64,000 nucleotides of DNA, taken from CAITSH01 sp945892985 (GTDB taxonomy: Bacteria > Pseudomonadota > Gammaproteobacteria > Burkholderiales > SG8-39). Positions 8,663-15,458 of the stretch are shown one piece after another (position 1 is the stretch's first letter; every line of letters starts with the position of its first letter). Made by a program: the position numbers and the translations under genes. A model generated the notes under the pieces. That model saw only the letters and a program-made list of their open reading frames with translations. It searched no databases and was not told the DNA's origin. Location of the stretch: assembly GCA_945892985.1 (NCBI GenBank), contig CAMDDU010000008.1, positions 1-64,000 of the forward strand, given 5' to 3'.

Positions 8663-8714
8663 CTGATTTACGTTTCTGATTTGCGTTCCTGATTCACGTC
8701 CCTGATTGACGTTC
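8663..8714. repeat. Four tandem 13-bp repeats
   Basis: Units begin at 8663, 8676, 8689 and 8702 and follow the pattern CTGATTNRCGTYY with few changes per unit. They are in phase, head to tail, 45-100 bases upstream of the yggS start. A 13-bp period shifts the face of the helix with each unit, so a cooperative binding array is possible but unproven. Confidence 0.75.
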
Positions 8715-8884
8715 CAAGGACGGCTGTAGAACACGCGCCAGAAGCAGGTGCATTCGGCCTTCGTTTCTTTTGGCGGCACTTTTGGCGTGTGAAGGCGACG
8801 ACAAAATACCAGCCAGACATTGAAACGCCGCGCAGGTATCGAACGGATTCAGCAGCAATACCCTGGTACGAAAAACGGCAAAGC

Positions 8885-8916
8885 GGCACACAGGCACACA
8901 GGCACACAGGCACACA
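8885..8916. repeat. Four tandem 8-bp repeats (GGCACACA)
   Basis: Four exact copies of GGCACACA lie 53-85 bases before the pilT start. Perfect short tandem copies of this sort can change number by slipped replication, so they could tune pilT expression. That is inference. Confidence 0.75.
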
Positions 8917-8969
8917 ATAGGGCAAAAAGTCCGCAGCAAACTAAGCAGCAAACATCAGGATAATTATAT

Positions 8970-10013
8970 ATGGATATCTCCGAACTGCTCGCCTTCGTCG
9001 TCAAGAACAAGGCCTCCGACCTGCACCTGTCCTCGGGCCTGCCGCCGATGATTCGCGTGCACGGGGACATCAAGCGCATCAACCTGCCGCCTATGGACCA
9101 CACCGATGTGCACGGCATGATTTACGACATCATGAACGACGGCCAGCGCAAGGCCTACGAGGAAAACCTCGAGTGCGACTTCTCCTTTGCCATTCCGGGC
9201 CTGGCGCGTTTTCGCGTCAACGCCTTCGTGCAGAACCGCGGCGCCGCCGCCGTGATGCGGACCATCCCGTCGAAAATCCTGTCGCTCGAGGACCTCAAGG
9301 CGCCGAAGATTTTCGCCGACCTCGCCGACCAACCGCGCGGCGTGGTGCTGGTCACCGGCCCGACCGGTTCGGGCAAGTCGACCACGCTCGCCGCCATGGT
9401 CAACCATAAAAATGAAACCGAAGAGGGACATATCCTCACCATCGAGGATCCGATCGAGTTCGTGCATGAATCAAAAAAATGCCTGATCAACCAGCGCGAG
9501 GTCGGCCCGCATACCTTGTCTTTCGCCAACGCGCTGCGCTCGGCGCTGCGCGAAGACCCGGACGTCATCCTGGTGGGCGAGATGCGCGACCTTGAAACCA
9601 TCCGCCTGGCGCTTTCGGGCGCGGAAACCGGACACTTGGTGTTCGGCACGCTGCACACCTCGTCGGCGGCGAAGACCATCGACCGTATCGTCGACGTGTT
9701 CCCCGCCGCCGAAAAAGAAATGATCCGCGCCATGATCTCGGAGTCCATCAAGGCCATCATTTCGCAGACGCTGTGCAAGACCAAGGACGGCAGCGGCCGC
9801 GCCGCGGCACACGAAATCATGGTTGGTACGCCGGCCATCCGCAACCTGATTCGCGAGAATAAAATCGCGCAGATGTACTCGGCCATCCAGACTGGCGCGC
9901 AGTTTGGCATGCAGACGCTGGACCAGAACCTGCAGGACCTGATCAAGCGCAACATCATCTCGGTCGCCGAGGCGCGCGGCAAGGCGGCAAACAAGGACAA
10001 CTTCGCCGGCTGA
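8970..10013 (+). CDS. pilT: Type IV pilus retraction ATPase PilT
   Basis: 347 residues. Cytoplasmic hexameric ATPase that drives pilus disassembly for twitching motility. It has the N-terminal PilT domain (MDISELLAFVVKNKASDLHL), Walker A GPTGSGKS (130-137), Asp-box and Walker B around EDPDVILVGEMRD, His-box, and the PilT-specific C-terminal AIRNLIRE motif needed for retraction. Length matches the family. The start is supported by alignment of the MDISELL terminus. pilU follows 98 bases downstream on the same strand. Confidence 0.98.
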   Translation: MDISELLAFVVKNKASDLHLSSGLPPMIRVHGDIKRINLPPMDHTDVHGMIYDIMNDGQRKAYEENLECDFSFAIPGLARFRVNAFVQNRGAAAVMRTIPSKILSLEDLKAPKIFADLADQPRGVVLVTGPTGSGKSTTLAAMVNHKNETEEGHILTIEDPIEFVHESKKCLINQREVGPHTLSFANALRSALREDPDVILVGEMRDLETIRLALSGAETGHLVFGTLHTSSAAKTIDRIVDVFPAAEKEMIRAMISESIKAIISQTLCKTKDGSGRAAAHEIMVGTPAIRNLIRENKIAQMYSAIQTGAQFGMQTLDQNLQDLIKRNIISVAEARGKAANKDNFAG

Positions 10014-10111
10014 CGCAAGCAACACCGGAGCCGCGGGGATCACGGGGCCACCAGTCGCCGGATCACCAAGGACAGGCTGGACACGATCAAACAGTACCGG
10101 GAGCGAGAACC

Positions 10112-11248
10112 ATGGAAAAAGAACAGGCAACAAAATTCATGTACGACCTGCTGCGGCTGCTGCTGCAGAAAAAGGGTTCCGACCTGTTCATCACGGTGGG
10201 CTTCCCGCCGGCGATGAAAATCGACGGCAAGATGACGCCCGTGTCCAGCCAGGCGCTCACCAGCCAGCACACCACGGAACTGTGCCGCTCCATCATGAAC
10301 GACAAGCAGGCGGCCGAGTTCGAGGGCACCAAGGAGTGCAACTTCGCCATTGCGCCGGCCGGCATCGGGCGTTTTCGCGTCAACGCCTTCGTGCAGCAAA
10401 GCCACATGGGCATGGTGCTGCGTGTCATCACCACCACCATCCCCAAGTTCGAGGACCTGAGAATCCCGCCCGTGCTCAAGGACGTCATCATGTCCAAGCG
10501 CGGCCTGGTCATCATGGTCGGCGGCACCGGATCGGGCAAGTCGACCACGCTCGCGGCGATGATCGGCTACCGCAATGAGAACCACTACGGCCACATCATC
10601 ACCATCGAAGACCCGATTGAGTACACCCACCCGCACATCAACTCGCTTATCACGCAGCGCGAAGTGGGGGTGGACACGCTGTCTTGGGAGTCGGCGCTGC
10701 ATAACACCCTGCGCCAGGCGCCCGATGTCATCCTCATCGGCGAGATCCGCGCGCGCGAGACCATGGAGCACGCGGTGGCCTTTGCCGAGACCGGCCACCT
10801 TGCGATCGGCACGCTGCACGCCAACAGCGCCAACCAGGCGCTCGATCGGATCATCAACTTCTTCCCCGAAGAGCGCCGCGCCCAGCTGCTGATGGACTTG
10901 TCGCTCAACCTCAAGGCCCTGGTGGCGCAACGCCTTATCCCGCTCAAGGAAACCAAGGGCCGCGCCGCCGCGGTGGAGGTGCTGCTCAACTCGCCGCTTA
11001 TTTCCGACCTGATTTTCAAGGGCGAGGTGCATGAGATCAAGGAGATCATGAAGAAGTCGCGCGAGCTCGGGATGCAGACCTTCGACCAGGCGCTATTCGA
11101 CCTGTACGAAGAGGGCCGCATCGGCTACGAGGATGCGCTGCGCAACGCCGACAGCGTCAACGACCTGCGCCTGATGATCAAGTTGCATTCCAAGGAATCG
11201 AAAAACCGCGATATCACCGCGGGCATCGAGCATCTGAATATCGTCTGA
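10112..11248 (+). CDS. pilU: PilT-dependent retraction ATPase PilU
   Basis: 378 residues, a PilT paralogue with Walker A GGTGSGKS (137-144), Walker B APDVILIGEIR and the conserved tail SRELGMQTFDQALFDLYEEG typical of PilU. In known systems PilU assists PilT in forceful retraction and needs PilT to act. It follows pilT in the usual order. The gap of 98 bases holds no recognised gene. Confidence 0.97.
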   Translation: MEKEQATKFMYDLLRLLLQKKGSDLFITVGFPPAMKIDGKMTPVSSQALTSQHTTELCRSIMNDKQAAEFEGTKECNFAIAPAGIGRFRVNAFVQQSHMGMVLRVITTTIPKFEDLRIPPVLKDVIMSKRGLVIMVGGTGSGKSTTLAAMIGYRNENHYGHIITIEDPIEYTHPHINSLITQREVGVDTLSWESALHNTLRQAPDVILIGEIRARETMEHAVAFAETGHLAIGTLHANSANQALDRIINFFPEERRAQLLMDLSLNLKALVAQRLIPLKETKGRAAAVEVLLNSPLISDLIFKGEVHEIKEIMKKSRELGMQTFDQALFDLYEEGRIGYEDALRNADSVNDLRLMIKLHSKESKNRDITAGIEHLNIV

Positions 11249-11344
11249 GCCCGGAGACTGCGCGGCCATGCCGTGCGGGATGGAGCGCTTGCCGTGCCCC
11301 GCTTATCCCGCGCGTTTTTTGTGCGATTCAACCTGTGGTGAACC

Positions 11345-11833
11345 ATGAGCGACCTCTACGCATTCTCTGCCAACACCCTGGAGGGCAAGCCGCTTGCCCT
11401 TGATGCTTTTCGTGGCAAGGTGGTGCTGATCGTTAACACCGCCAGCGCTTGTGGTTTTACGCCGCAGTACGCCGAGCTCGAGGCCTTGCACAAGACCTAT
11501 TCCGCCCAGGGGCTGGTTGTGCTGGGTTTCCCGTGCAACCAGTTCGGCGCGCAGGAGCCCGGTGATGCCGCGGCGATTGGCGCGTTCTGCCAGAAAAACT
11601 ACGGCGTGAATTTTCAGATGTTCGACAAGCTAGAGGTGAAGGGCGCCAACGCGCACCCCTTGTTCAAATGGCTGACCAGCGATGCGCCCGGCATACTCGG
11701 GACAGAGGCGATCAAGTGGAATTTCACCAAGTTCCTCGTCAGTCGGAAAGGCGAGGTGGTCAAGCGCTATGCACCGCAGACCCATCCAAGGGAGCTTGTT
11801 CCCGATATTGAGTCACTTCTCGAGGCGGGCTGA
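11345..11833 (+). CDS. Glutathione peroxidase family protein (cysteine type)
   Basis: 162 residues of the thioredoxin-fold peroxidase family that reduces H2O2 and organic hydroperoxides, in bacteria often with thioredoxin. The peroxidatic residue is Cys36 (NTASACGFTPQY), not selenocysteine. The conserved Gln66 in FPCNQFGAQEPG and the Trp-Asn pair in IKWNFTKFLV complete the catalytic tetrad. No export signal is seen. It follows pilU by 97 bases and is 5 bases before a DUF2721 membrane gene, which may be co-transcribed. Confidence 0.95.
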   Translation: MSDLYAFSANTLEGKPLALDAFRGKVVLIVNTASACGFTPQYAELEALHKTYSAQGLVVLGFPCNQFGAQEPGDAAAIGAFCQKNYGVNFQMFDKLEVKGANAHPLFKWLTSDAPGILGTEAIKWNFTKFLVSRKGEVVKRYAPQTHPRELVPDIESLLEAG

Positions 11834-11838
11834 ACGCC

Positions 11839-12294
11839 ATGGCCTTGCCATTGTTCGTCCCGCTCTCCAGCGTCGATGACATCACCCACGCCATCCAGCT
11901 GGCGATTGCGCCGGTGTTCCTGCTCACCGCAGTGGGCACGCTGCTGATGGTGTTCACCAACCGGCTGTCGCGCGCGGTGGACCGCCGCCGCGTGTTGAAC
12001 AAACTGCTGCCCGAACTTGCCGACGGGCTCCTCGCCGAAGCCAAAGGCGAACTTGGCCATATTGCGCGGCGTATCGAGCTCATTTACACCGCCATCGTGC
12101 TGGCGGTGCTTTGCGCGTTGTTCATCTGCCTGCTGATCGCCGTGGCCTTCGTCGACGCCTTCCTTGCCGCCAATCTGGCCAGGGTGCTGGGTGTGCTTTT
12201 CGTGCTGGCGATGCTCGCGCTGATTGGCGCGCTGATTATTTTTCTGCGTGAAATTTTCATCGCCATCACGCCCCCGGGCGGCGTGATCCGGTAG
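11839..12294 (+). CDS. DUF2721 family membrane protein
   Basis: 151 residues. The N-terminus matches the DUF2721 pattern (ITHAIQLAIAPVFLLTAVG, then FTNRLSRAVDRRR), followed by two closely spaced hydrophobic helices and a C-terminal amphipathic segment. Three membrane segments are predicted by eye. Function unknown. It begins 5 bases after the peroxidase stop, so it is probably read from the same mRNA. Confidence 0.85.
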   Translation: MALPLFVPLSSVDDITHAIQLAIAPVFLLTAVGTLLMVFTNRLSRAVDRRRVLNKLLPELADGLLAEAKGELGHIARRIELIYTAIVLAVLCALFICLLIAVAFVDAFLAANLARVLGVLFVLAMLALIGALIIFLREIFIAITPPGGVIR

Positions 12295-12332
12295 TCCCTC
12301 AGTTCTATCCCAGTCGCGCCGCGACCCCAAAA

Positions 12333-12376
12333 CCTCCCCTCCGCCTTGACGGGGGAGGGGCCGGGGGAGAGGGTGA
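12333..12376. repeat. GC-rich intergenic hairpin repeat
   Basis: CCCCTCC (12336-12342) and GGAGGGG (12354-12360) make a 7-bp stem with an 11-base loop, followed by a purine-rich GGGGGAGAGGGTG run. Elements of this kind are common between genes in proteobacteria. It lies between DUF2721 and the TauE gene and may terminate the upstream transcript. Confidence 0.5.
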
Positions 12377-12415
12377 AAGCGTAGCGACACGTCCAGCTCA
12401 AGATCTTAAGGACCC

Positions 12416-13159
12416 ATGCCCGTCAGCTACGAATCCCTTGCCCTCGCCGCCCTCATCGTCACCTTCGCCTATTTCGTTTTCGGCGTGTCCGGTTTTGGCG
12501 CGGCGGTGGTCTCGGTGCCGGCGTTGTCGCATTTGTGGCCTATGACCTTCGTGTTGCCCTTGTGTGGGCTGCTCGATTTTTCCGCGGCGCTCGCCCTGGG
12601 CATGAGTTTCGGCAAAGCGGCCAGGCGCGACGAGCTGGTGCGCATGGTGCCGCTGTCGCTCATCGGTGCCATCTGCGGGTTGACGCTGCTGGTGACTCTG
12701 CCGCAGGGCCTTGCCATGGGCAGCCTTGGCGTTGTCGCCATCAGTTACGGCTTGTGGACGCTGTGCCAGCCCGGCGTGATGCACCCGGTGTCGCGCGCTT
12801 GGGCGATGCCGGCCGGATTCACCGGCGGCTTGTCGGGCACGCTCTTTGGCGTCGGTGGCCCGCCCTATATGATTTATCTGTCGCGCCGCCTCGAGGACAA
12901 GAGCGCCTTGCGCTCGACCATGGTGACCATGGTGACATTCAGCGTCGCCATACGCATCACGCTGTTTGTCATCGCCGGCCTGGTCTTGCCCGATGTGCTC
13001 AAAGTGTTCGCGGCCCTGATCCCGGTCGCCGCGCTCGGCCTGTGGGCCGGCCACCGCCTGCACGGCCGCATCTCGCGTGAACAACTCGGGCGCTTTATCG
13101 CCGTGCTGGTGATGCTGAGCGGCGCATCCCTGCTCTGGCGCGTCTTCGCCGGAACTTGA
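12416..13159 (+). CDS. TauE/SafE (TSUP) family membrane exporter
   Basis: 247 residues with seven or eight hydrophobic segments in two related halves. The first half carries the family GFGAAVVSVPALSHLWP region, the second FTGGLSGTLFGVGGPPYMIY. TSUP proteins move sulfite, sulfoacetate, taurine-related anions or other organic acids across the inner membrane, and substrate varies between members. No sulfur-metabolism gene is adjacent, so the substrate stays open. A 31-bp repeat copy begins 18 bases after its stop. Confidence 0.9.
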   Translation: MPVSYESLALAALIVTFAYFVFGVSGFGAAVVSVPALSHLWPMTFVLPLCGLLDFSAALALGMSFGKAARRDELVRMVPLSLIGAICGLTLLVTLPQGLAMGSLGVVAISYGLWTLCQPGVMHPVSRAWAMPAGFTGGLSGTLFGVGGPPYMIYLSRRLEDKSALRSTMVTMVTFSVAIRITLFVIAGLVLPDVLKVFAALIPVAALGLWAGHRLHGRISREQLGRFIAVLVMLSGASLLWRVFAGT

Positions 13160-13176
13160 AGCGGCCCCGATACAGG

Positions 13177-13207
13177 CTGGAAATCCGCTTCAGGCAAGGG
13201 TTTCCAG
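13177..13207 (+). repeat. 31-bp dispersed palindromic repeat, copy 2
   Basis: Ends CTGGAAA and TTTCCAG are perfect inverted repeats. It lies between the TauE-like gene and the ABM monooxygenase gene and matches the other four copies in length and in the CAGGCAAGGG-type core. Confidence 0.65.
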
Positions 13208-13257
13208 CTATCTGCCGACACCAATTGGTGATGTGAGCATGCAAAAAGGAGGGGAAT

Positions 13258-13605
13258 ATGATCGCGGTTATCTTTGAAGTGATGCCGGCATCCGGACGCA
13301 AGCAGGACTACCTCGAGCTCGCCGCCAGCCTGCGGCCGCAACTGGAGCAAATCGACGGCTTCATCTCGGTCGAGCGTTTCGCCAGCCTGAGCACCGAAGG
13401 CAAGATCTTGTCGCTGTCTTTTTTTCGCGACGAAGCGGCCGTGCAGGCGTGGCGCAAGCTCGAAGCCCATCGCAGCGCCCAGGCGGCGGGTCGCGGCGGC
13501 GTGTTCGCCGACTATCGCCTGCGCGTGGCATCGGTGATGCGCGATTACGGCATGACGGAGCGGGAGCAGGCTCCGGCTGATAGCCGGGAGCGACATTCCC
13601 GCTAA
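13258..13605 (+). CDS. Antibiotic biosynthesis monooxygenase (ABM) domain protein
   Basis: 115 residues with a single dimeric ferredoxin-like ABM fold: the first strand MIAVIFEVMPASGRKQDY, the IDGFISVERFAS motif, LSLSFFRDEAAVQAWR and a C-terminal YRLRVASV strand. Members include cofactor-free quinol monooxygenases and heme-degrading enzymes, and many are uncharacterised. AGGAGG-like sequence (aaaaggagggg) stands just before the ATG. No operon partner. Confidence 0.9.
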   Translation: MIAVIFEVMPASGRKQDYLELAASLRPQLEQIDGFISVERFASLSTEGKILSLSFFRDEAAVQAWRKLEAHRSAQAAGRGGVFADYRLRVASVMRDYGMTEREQAPADSRERHSR

Positions 13606-14158
13606 ACGTTCTCAGCCCGCAGGGGCTGCAGCCGTCATTCCCGCCAAAGCGGGAATCCAGTGTCATTGCGAGGAGGCGCAGCCGACGCGGCAATCTTGTC
13701 GCATAGCGCGACGGCCGTGGTTTCACTCCCCTGCGGGGAGCGAGTCACTTTCTTTTCTCGTGTGCAAAGAAAGTACGCCCCATGTCGCCGCCGCCTGCGG
13801 TGATCCCCTCCGGTGCTCGTCAAAGCGGGCCGACGCATAAACTCGGCCCGCATAAAGCTGCGGGCCTCAAACCTATGCGCCGGACATCTCCTGCTTCGCC
13901 CGCGCTCCTCGGCGGCGCCGAAGGGGAGGGAAGTCAACGCCACTGTAGCGCCAATACCATCGCCCGGAAACGCCCGACTGGCAAGGGTTTTCAGGTGATG
14001 TGAGTTTTATTTTCCGTCATTCAAGATGTCATCTCATCAGCCGAATAACAGAATTCTTTTATGCCATATTTACTCCATCATATTGATCCCACGGAAAGAT
14101 AACCAGCAACTGCACAAACAGACGCTTTGCAATCCGTTGTTTCGGCAAGCTACTTCAC
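13606..14158. repeat. Repeat-rich intergenic DNA before the cassette array
   Basis: About 550 bases without a credible gene. Seen here are an inverted repeat ATTCCCGC-caaa-GCGGGAAT (13637-13656), a short hairpin CTCCCC-tgc-GGGGAG (about 13726-13740), a CATTGCGAGGAGGCGCAGC-type element, and copy 3 of the 31-bp repeat. From about 14000 the base composition becomes AT-rich (GAGTTTTATTTTCC onwards), which marks entry into foreign DNA. Reading frames across it are repeat-derived. Confidence 0.6.
13964..13994 (+). repeat. 31-bp dispersed palindromic repeat, copy 3
   Basis: Begins CCGGAAACGCCCGACTGGC and ends GGGTTTTCAG. It shares the CCCGACTGGC core with copy 4 (reverse strand) and lies at the left edge of the cassette region. 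Confidence 0.65.
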
Positions 14159-14181
14159 GTTAGACCTTTCATCCCATTCCC

Positions 14182-14210
14182 TTGCATAACAAGTATTTTG
14201 TAAATACAAT
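14182..14210 (+). promoter_or_regulatory. Promoter of the brnTA cassette
   Basis: TTGCAT (14182-14187) and TACAAT (14205-14210) are spaced by 17 bases. The predicted transcript start, 7 bases after the -10 box, falls on the toxin GTG itself, so the message may be leaderless. The promoter lies inside the cassette, just after the core site. Confidence 0.7.
14193..14207. promoter_or_regulatory. Palindromic operator overlapping the brnT promoter
   Basis: GTATTT-tgt-AAATAC is a perfect 6-bp inverted repeat that occupies the spacer and the first bases of the -10 box. BrnT-BrnA systems are known to repress their own promoter through the antitoxin's DNA-binding domain, and this is the obvious site. 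Confidence 0.65.
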
Positions 14211-14216
14211 AAAAGC

Positions 14217-14498
14217 GTGACTACCTGGGACGAATCGAAGCGCCGGAAGAATGTCAAGGATCACGGCATTGACTTCGTCGGGTGCGAAGTCATCTGGGAC
14301 AACTTTACGGTCACCCGTGAAGACGTCCGGCAGTCTTACGGTGAGAAGAGGTTGGTCACCTTTGGTTTGCTGGACGGCGCAACGGTTGTCTTGGTTTTCA
14401 CCGAACGTCGCGACGGTCCCCACATTATTTCCTTACGCAAGGCGGAAAAACATGAAGCACGTTACTACGCTGAAATCGCCAAAGACTCCTTCAAGTAA
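14217..14498 (+). CDS. brnT: BrnT-family ribonuclease toxin
   Basis: 93 residues from a GTG start. The BrnT fold is recognisable: WDESKRRKNVKDHGIDFVG, a central LVTFGLLDGATVVLVFTER and the ending IISLRKAEKHEARYY. BrnT toxins are RelE-like endoribonucleases that inhibit translation. The start has no Shine-Dalgarno sequence but sits at the predicted transcription start. The antitoxin gene overlaps its last 47 bases in another frame, unlike the more usual short overlap. It is the first gene of cassette 1. Confidence 0.9.
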   Translation: MTTWDESKRRKNVKDHGIDFVGCEVIWDNFTVTREDVRQSYGEKRLVTFGLLDGATVVLVFTERRDGPHIISLRKAEKHEARYYAEIAKDSFK

Positions 14499-14754
14499 GC
14501 GGGTTGATCCTGATAACCCGCCTTGGTCCGAGGAAATGCTCGGGTCACCGGTTCTCAAACGTGGCCGCGGACCGCAGAAGGCACCAACCAAAGTACTGAC
14601 TACCGTTCGCCTGGATGCCGACGTACTTGCATTTTTCAAGGCACAAGGCAGCGGCTATCAAACTCGAATAAACGATGAATTGCGCAAGATCGCTGCGAAA
14701 GGTCTAACCACACGCTCAACTCGAACGCGCGCGAAAGCAACGCGCGCCGGGTAG
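14452..14754 (+). CDS. brnA: BrnA-family antitoxin
   Basis: 100 residues from the ATG at 14452. A disordered N-terminus (DPDNPPWSEEML) that would wrap the toxin is followed by the ribbon-helix-helix DNA-binding part TTVRLDADVLAFFKAQG and YQTRINDELRKIA. The last residues (TRSTRTRAKATRAG) are translated from the attC site, and the stop lies inside it. The antitoxin should neutralise BrnT and repress the promoter through the palindrome at 14193. Confidence 0.9.
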   Translation: MKHVTTLKSPKTPSSKRVDPDNPPWSEEMLGSPVLKRGRGPQKAPTKVLTTVRLDADVLAFFKAQGSGYQTRINDELRKIAAKGLTTRSTRTRAKATRAG

Positions 14755-14768
14755 CGCGAACGTTATAC
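14702..14768 (+). other. attC site 1
   Basis: 67 bases with R'' GTCTAAC (14702-14708) and R' GTTATAC (14762-14768). Between them L''-type GCTCAAC and L'-type GGGTAGC segments pair imperfectly, and GCGCGC arms around 14727-14747 form the terminal stem. The imperfect arms leave unpaired bases, as expected for single-strand recognition by integron integrase. Overlaps the end of brnA. Confidence 0.85.
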
Positions 14769-14785
14769 GTCTCTCCCCACCTGCG

Positions 14786-14814
14786 GTGACAAAAGGCACA
14801 CATAGCAGTAAGAT
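14786..14814 (+). promoter_or_regulatory. Promoter of the second toxin-antitoxin cassette
   Basis: GTGACA (14786-14791) and TAAGAT (14809-14814), 17 bases apart. As in cassette 1, six bases separate the -10 box from the toxin start codon (14821), which puts the predicted transcription start on the ATG. Confidence 0.6.
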
Positions 14815-14820
14815 TGTTAA

Positions 14821-15114
14821 ATGAAGCCTTTCCGGTGGAATCCCGAAAAGAACGATGCCCTAAAGGCCGCCCGTGGATTGTCTTTTGAGCGCATCGTCGT
14901 CGCGCTCGAGTCTGGCGGCTTGCTTGATATCGTGGAGCACCCCAATAAGGTCAAGCACCCAAAACAGAGGGTGATGGTGGTAGCGGTTGAGAACTATGCC
15001 TACCTGGTCCCCTTTGTCGAAGAACAAGACCACTACTTCCTGAAAACCGCCATTCCTAGCCGCAAAGCCACAAGAGATCATTTGCATAAAGGTGAGCCAG
15101 ATGTCAAAGCTTGA
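14821..15114 (+). CDS. BrnT-like toxin of the second cassette
   Basis: 97 residues. Starts MKPFRWNPEKNDALKAARG and continues with SFERIVVALESGGLLDIVEH, QRVMVVAVENYAYLVPFVEE and the tail FLKTAIPSRKATRDHL. It belongs to the BrnT/DUF4258-like RelE-type group usually paired with CopG-like antitoxins. It differs strongly from the cassette-1 toxin, so the two pairs should not cross-neutralise. The antitoxin start overlaps its end by 14 bases. No Shine-Dalgarno sequence precedes the ATG. Confidence 0.82.
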   Translation: MKPFRWNPEKNDALKAARGLSFERIVVALESGGLLDIVEHPNKVKHPKQRVMVVAVENYAYLVPFVEEQDHYFLKTAIPSRKATRDHLHKGEPDVKA

Positions 15115-15421
15115 TGCATACGAACTGGAAGTCCTAAAGCCTTTCGAGAAAGGCAAACTCAAATCCGTCGCCACGAAGAGTGAGCTTGAGAAGCTAAAGG
15201 CTGCAGCGAGAGCTACGGCGATCAAGGATCGCAGAGTCAACATCCGTTTATCATCTATTGACTTGAGTGATATCCAAGTCAAAGCAATGGAAGAGGGTGT
15301 CCCATATCAAACTCTGATCGCCAGCGTCCTGCACAAATACGTCACGGGTCGTCTTTCAGACAAATCGCAACGTATAACTGGTCGCTCAACACGGACGTCC
15401 CGCAAGCGGGTCGCCGGTTAG
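15101..15421 (+). CDS. CopG-type antitoxin of the second cassette
   Basis: 106 residues from the ATG at 15101, preceded by AAAGGTGA; an in-frame GTG at 15092 is the alternative. The N-terminus SKLDAYELEVLKPFEKG and the ribbon-helix-helix part DRRVNIRLSSIDLSDIQVKA with GVPYQTLIASVLHKYVTG match the CopG_antitoxin family. The final residues GRSTRTSRKRVAG come from the attC sequence. It overlaps the toxin by 14 bases, so the pair is translationally coupled. Confidence 0.88.
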   Translation: MSKLDAYELEVLKPFEKGKLKSVATKSELEKLKAAARATAIKDRRVNIRLSSIDLSDIQVKAMEEGVPYQTLIASVLHKYVTGRLSDKSQRITGRSTRTSRKRVAG

Positions 15422-15434
15422 CATTGCGTTAGAC
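15372..15434 (+). other. attC site 2
   Basis: 63 bases with R'' GTATAAC (15372-15378), L''-type GCTCAAC, a CCCGC-aa-GCGGG terminal hairpin, L'-type GGTTAGC, and R' GTTAGAC (15428-15434). Its R'' is the exact reverse complement of the core site that opens cassette 2. It overlaps the antitoxin stop codon. Confidence 0.9.
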
Positions 15435-15458
15435 AGCATAAGACATGGGGATGATTGA

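Larger units (their letters stand above)
8619..8969. promoter_or_regulatory. yggS-pilT divergent intergenic region
   Basis: A 351-base gap between divergent operons. It holds two tandem repeat blocks: four 13-bp units (8663-8714) near yggS and four 8-bp units (8885-8916) close to pilT. Promoters for both operons must lie here. I could not assign a convincing sigma-70 pair. Small reading frames through it come from the repeats and lack family features. Confidence 0.55.

Noticed and set aside
8663..8916. Possible CRISPR array
   Set aside because: Units are contiguous with no spacers and only 8 or 13 bp long, and no cas gene is present.
8694..8951. Two cysteine-rich short frames over the yggS-pilT gap
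   Set aside because: They are translations of the GGCACACA tandem repeats and have no ribosome site or homology.
13635..13943. 102-codon minus frame in the repeat-rich gap
   Set aside because: Made from intergenic repeats (GCGGGAAT hairpin and its neighbours). The Arg-rich composition is typical of spurious frames in such DNA.
14040..14165. attI or attC site upstream of the first cassette
   Set aside because: The core GTTAGAC at 14159 is good, but I found no complementary box pair at proper spacing (GAATAAC and AGATAAC were considered). It was kept only as a cassette boundary.
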